A stretch of DNA of 64,000 bases from Halarcobacter anaerophilus. Lineage in GTDB: Bacteria > Campylobacterota > Campylobacteria > Campylobacterales > Arcobacteraceae. Below the pieces are notes generated by a model. The model was not told the origin of the DNA. It ran no database searches and saw nothing but the letters and a program-made list of their open reading frames with translations. The position numbers and the translations under genes were made by a program. Positions 62,631 through 64,000 of the stretch are shown piece by piece; position 1 is the stretch's first letter; each line of letters starts with the position of its first letter. Where the stretch lies: assembly GCF_006459125.1 (NCBI RefSeq), contig NZ_CP041070.1, positions 496,001-560,000 of the forward strand, given 5' to 3'.

Positions 62631-63922
62631 AAATAATAAAAACAACAGCTTCAAACTTTGATGAAGAGTTTGAAAATATTTTAAGTAGAGCAAAAACCGA
62701 TATTAAAGAGGTATCGGCAATTGTTACAGGTATAATTGATGAGATAGTACAAAGCGGTAATGAAGCTTTAAAATCTCACATACAAAAATTTGATAAATGG
62801 GAAGTTAAAAGTGACGAAGAGCTTATGATTTCTCAAGAAGATATGAAAAAAGCTTACGATAACATAGATGAAAATCTAAAAAAAGCTTTACATACGGCTT
62901 ATGACAGAATAAAAAAATACCATGAAAAACAGCTTCCTAAATCATGGGTGGATTTTGAAAAAAACGGAACAATATTAGGGCAAAAAGTAACTCCTGTAGA
63001 TAAAGCCGGACTTTATATTCCGGGAGGAAAAGCAGCCTATCCAAGTTCCCTTTTGATGAATGCAATTCCCGCAATCGTTGCAGGTGTTGAAGAGATTGTA
63101 GTTTGTACGCCTACACCAAATAATGAAGTAAATGAACTTCTACTTGCTGCATGTCACATCTGTAATGTAAGCAAAGCTTTTAAAGTAGGAGGAGCCAGCG
63201 CTATTGCAGCTATGGCATACGGAACAAAGACAATTCCCAAAGTTGACGTAATAACAGGTCCGGGGAATATATTTGTCGCAACGGCAAAAAAACTTGTATT
63301 CGGTGAAGTAAACATTGATATGATAGCAGGTCCAAGTGAAATTGGAGTTTTAAGCGACAGCAGTGCAAAACCCAAATATCTGGCAATAGATCTATTATCT
63401 CAAGCAGAACACGATGAAATGGCAAGTTCAATTATGATAACAGTAGATGAAAATATTGCAAATGAGACTTCAGTTGAGGTTGAAAATTATTTAAAAAATT
63501 TAAGCAGAGAAAAAATTGCAAGAAAATCTATTGAAGACAGAGGTGCAATCATAGTTGCAAAAGATATGGAAGAAGCAATAAAATTGATGAATGAGATAGC
63601 TCCTGAACACTTAGAAGTTATGACAAGCAATCCTTTTGAACTTTTACCTAAAATCAAGCATGCAGGAGCTATTTTCTTAGGTGAAAATACACCTGAACCA
63701 ATAGGTGATTATATAGCAGGACCGAATCATACTCTTCCAACAGGAAGTACGGCTAAATTTTACAGTCCTTTAAATGTAGAAAACTTTTTAAAGAAAAGTT
63801 CAATTATCAACTTCTCTAAAAATGCGATTGACGAATTAGGAGAAGCTTGTGCTATTCTAGCAGATACGGAAGGTTTAACCGCTCACGCAAAATCAGTAAG
63901 AGTTAGATTAGAAAGTAAATAA
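62627..63922 (+). CDS. hisD: Histidinol dehydrogenase
   Basis: The 431-residue zinc enzyme catalyses the last two oxidation steps of histidine synthesis. Family motifs include IPGGKAAYPSS, TGPGNIFVATAKKLVFGEV, IDMIAGPSEIG, SQAEHDEMASS and the GPNHTLPTGSTA segment near the C-terminus. Length is normal. It follows aroK with a four-base overlap, and a further gene starts two bases after its stop. Confidence 0.96.
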   Translation: MKIIKTTASNFDEEFENILSRAKTDIKEVSAIVTGIIDEIVQSGNEALKSHIQKFDKWEVKSDEELMISQEDMKKAYDNIDENLKKALHTAYDRIKKYHEKQLPKSWVDFEKNGTILGQKVTPVDKAGLYIPGGKAAYPSSLLMNAIPAIVAGVEEIVVCTPTPNNEVNELLLAACHICNVSKAFKVGGASAIAAMAYGTKTIPKVDVITGPGNIFVATAKKLVFGEVNIDMIAGPSEIGVLSDSSAKPKYLAIDLLSQAEHDEMASSIMITVDENIANETSVEVENYLKNLSREKIARKSIEDRGAIIVAKDMEEAIKLMNEIAPEHLEVMTSNPFELLPKIKHAGAIFLGENTPEPIGDYIAGPNHTLPTGSTAKFYSPLNVENFLKKSSIINFSKNAIDELGEACAILADTEGLTAHAKSVRVRLESK

Positions 63923-63924
63923 GT

Positions 63925-64000
63925 ATGTCAAAAGATTGGTTTATTGAGGACGAAAACGATATATTTTTTGGAACCGTTAAATCAAAATATTTTGATGTTA
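63925..64000 (+). CDS. Start of an unidentified gene downstream of hisD (partial)
   Basis: The ATG follows the hisD stop by two bases, and the visible 25 codons (SKDWFIEDENDIFFGTVKSK and beyond) are open to the window edge. The sequence is acidic and aromatic without a signal peptide. It is probably the third gene of the aroK-hisD unit. Too little is visible to name a family. Confidence 0.55.
   Translation, partial: MSKDWFIEDENDIFFGTVKSKYFDV

Noticed and set aside
1-64000. CRISPR arrays, rRNA, tRNA or prophage genes
   Set aside because: No regularly spaced repeats, cloverleaf-forming segments, rRNA sequence or phage structural genes were seen; the only mobile element is the IS256 copy.

Overview
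The window is an AT-rich chromosomal segment from a member of the Campylobacterota, most probably an Arcobacter-like marine genus. Evidence for this: very low GC throughout; a response regulator whose DNA-binding half closely resembles Helicobacter HsrA and Campylobacter CosR; histidine kinases with the H-box IAHQWRQPL; the pair PEB4-type peptidyl-prolyl isomerase plus class II fructose-bisphosphate aldolase, which has the same order in Campylobacter jejuni; and an Aap-type amino acid ABC transporter. The species is inferred, not shown. I found no rRNA, tRNA or CRISPR array.

The left part (1-26.4 kb) is an iron/siderophore region. On the minus strand it carries a complete TtpC-type TonB energising operon (DUF3450, long ExbB with coiled coil, ExbB, ExbD, TonB, TPR protein) preceded by a TonB-dependent receptor and a three-gene PepSY membrane cassette. 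Next come an AraC regulator, a transposase-derived protein with no recognisable catalytic residues, a second receptor with a two-component system behind it, a YitT protein, an AraC/GyrI regulator and an RND pump without partners. Then a third receptor with an STN signalling domain is served by FecI/FecR, which lie in one operon with a second copy of the PepSY cassette. Seven Fur-box-like palindromes sit at the promoters of these units, and a 10-base element, CTTGTCATGA, precedes three of them, twice at an identical 34-nt distance from the Fur box.

The middle part (26.4-46.9 kb) is mainly housekeeping: serS, a c-di-GMP phosphodiesterase-type response regulator, a TrpD-like transferase, a LysE exporter, aapJQMP, a uroporphyrinogen methyltransferase, moaA, an ABC ATPase, rpsO, an Rrf2 regulator coupled to a DHH phosphoesterase, carbonic anhydrase, accC, a second AraC/GyrI regulator and a two-component system.

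The right part (46.9-64 kb) begins with a probable 4-alkylphenol-oxidising flavocytochrome operon with a Tat-exported protein of unknown role. It is followed by a complete IS256-family insertion sequence with clear inverted repeats and an 8-bp target duplication, a cytoplasmic PAS chemoreceptor, a CoA-binding protein, an HsrA/CosR-like two-component system with an intact receiver, peb4-fba, a second ExbB/ExbD pair, a D-cysteine desulfhydrase-like enzyme, a large multi-sensor kinase, and aroK-hisD.

Functionally, the iron region looks like an integrated siderophore uptake module: receptors in the outer membrane, one dedicated TonB motor, two inner-membrane PepSY (possible ferric-siderophore reductase) cassettes, and at least four layers of control (Fur, AraC, FecIR, a two-component system).
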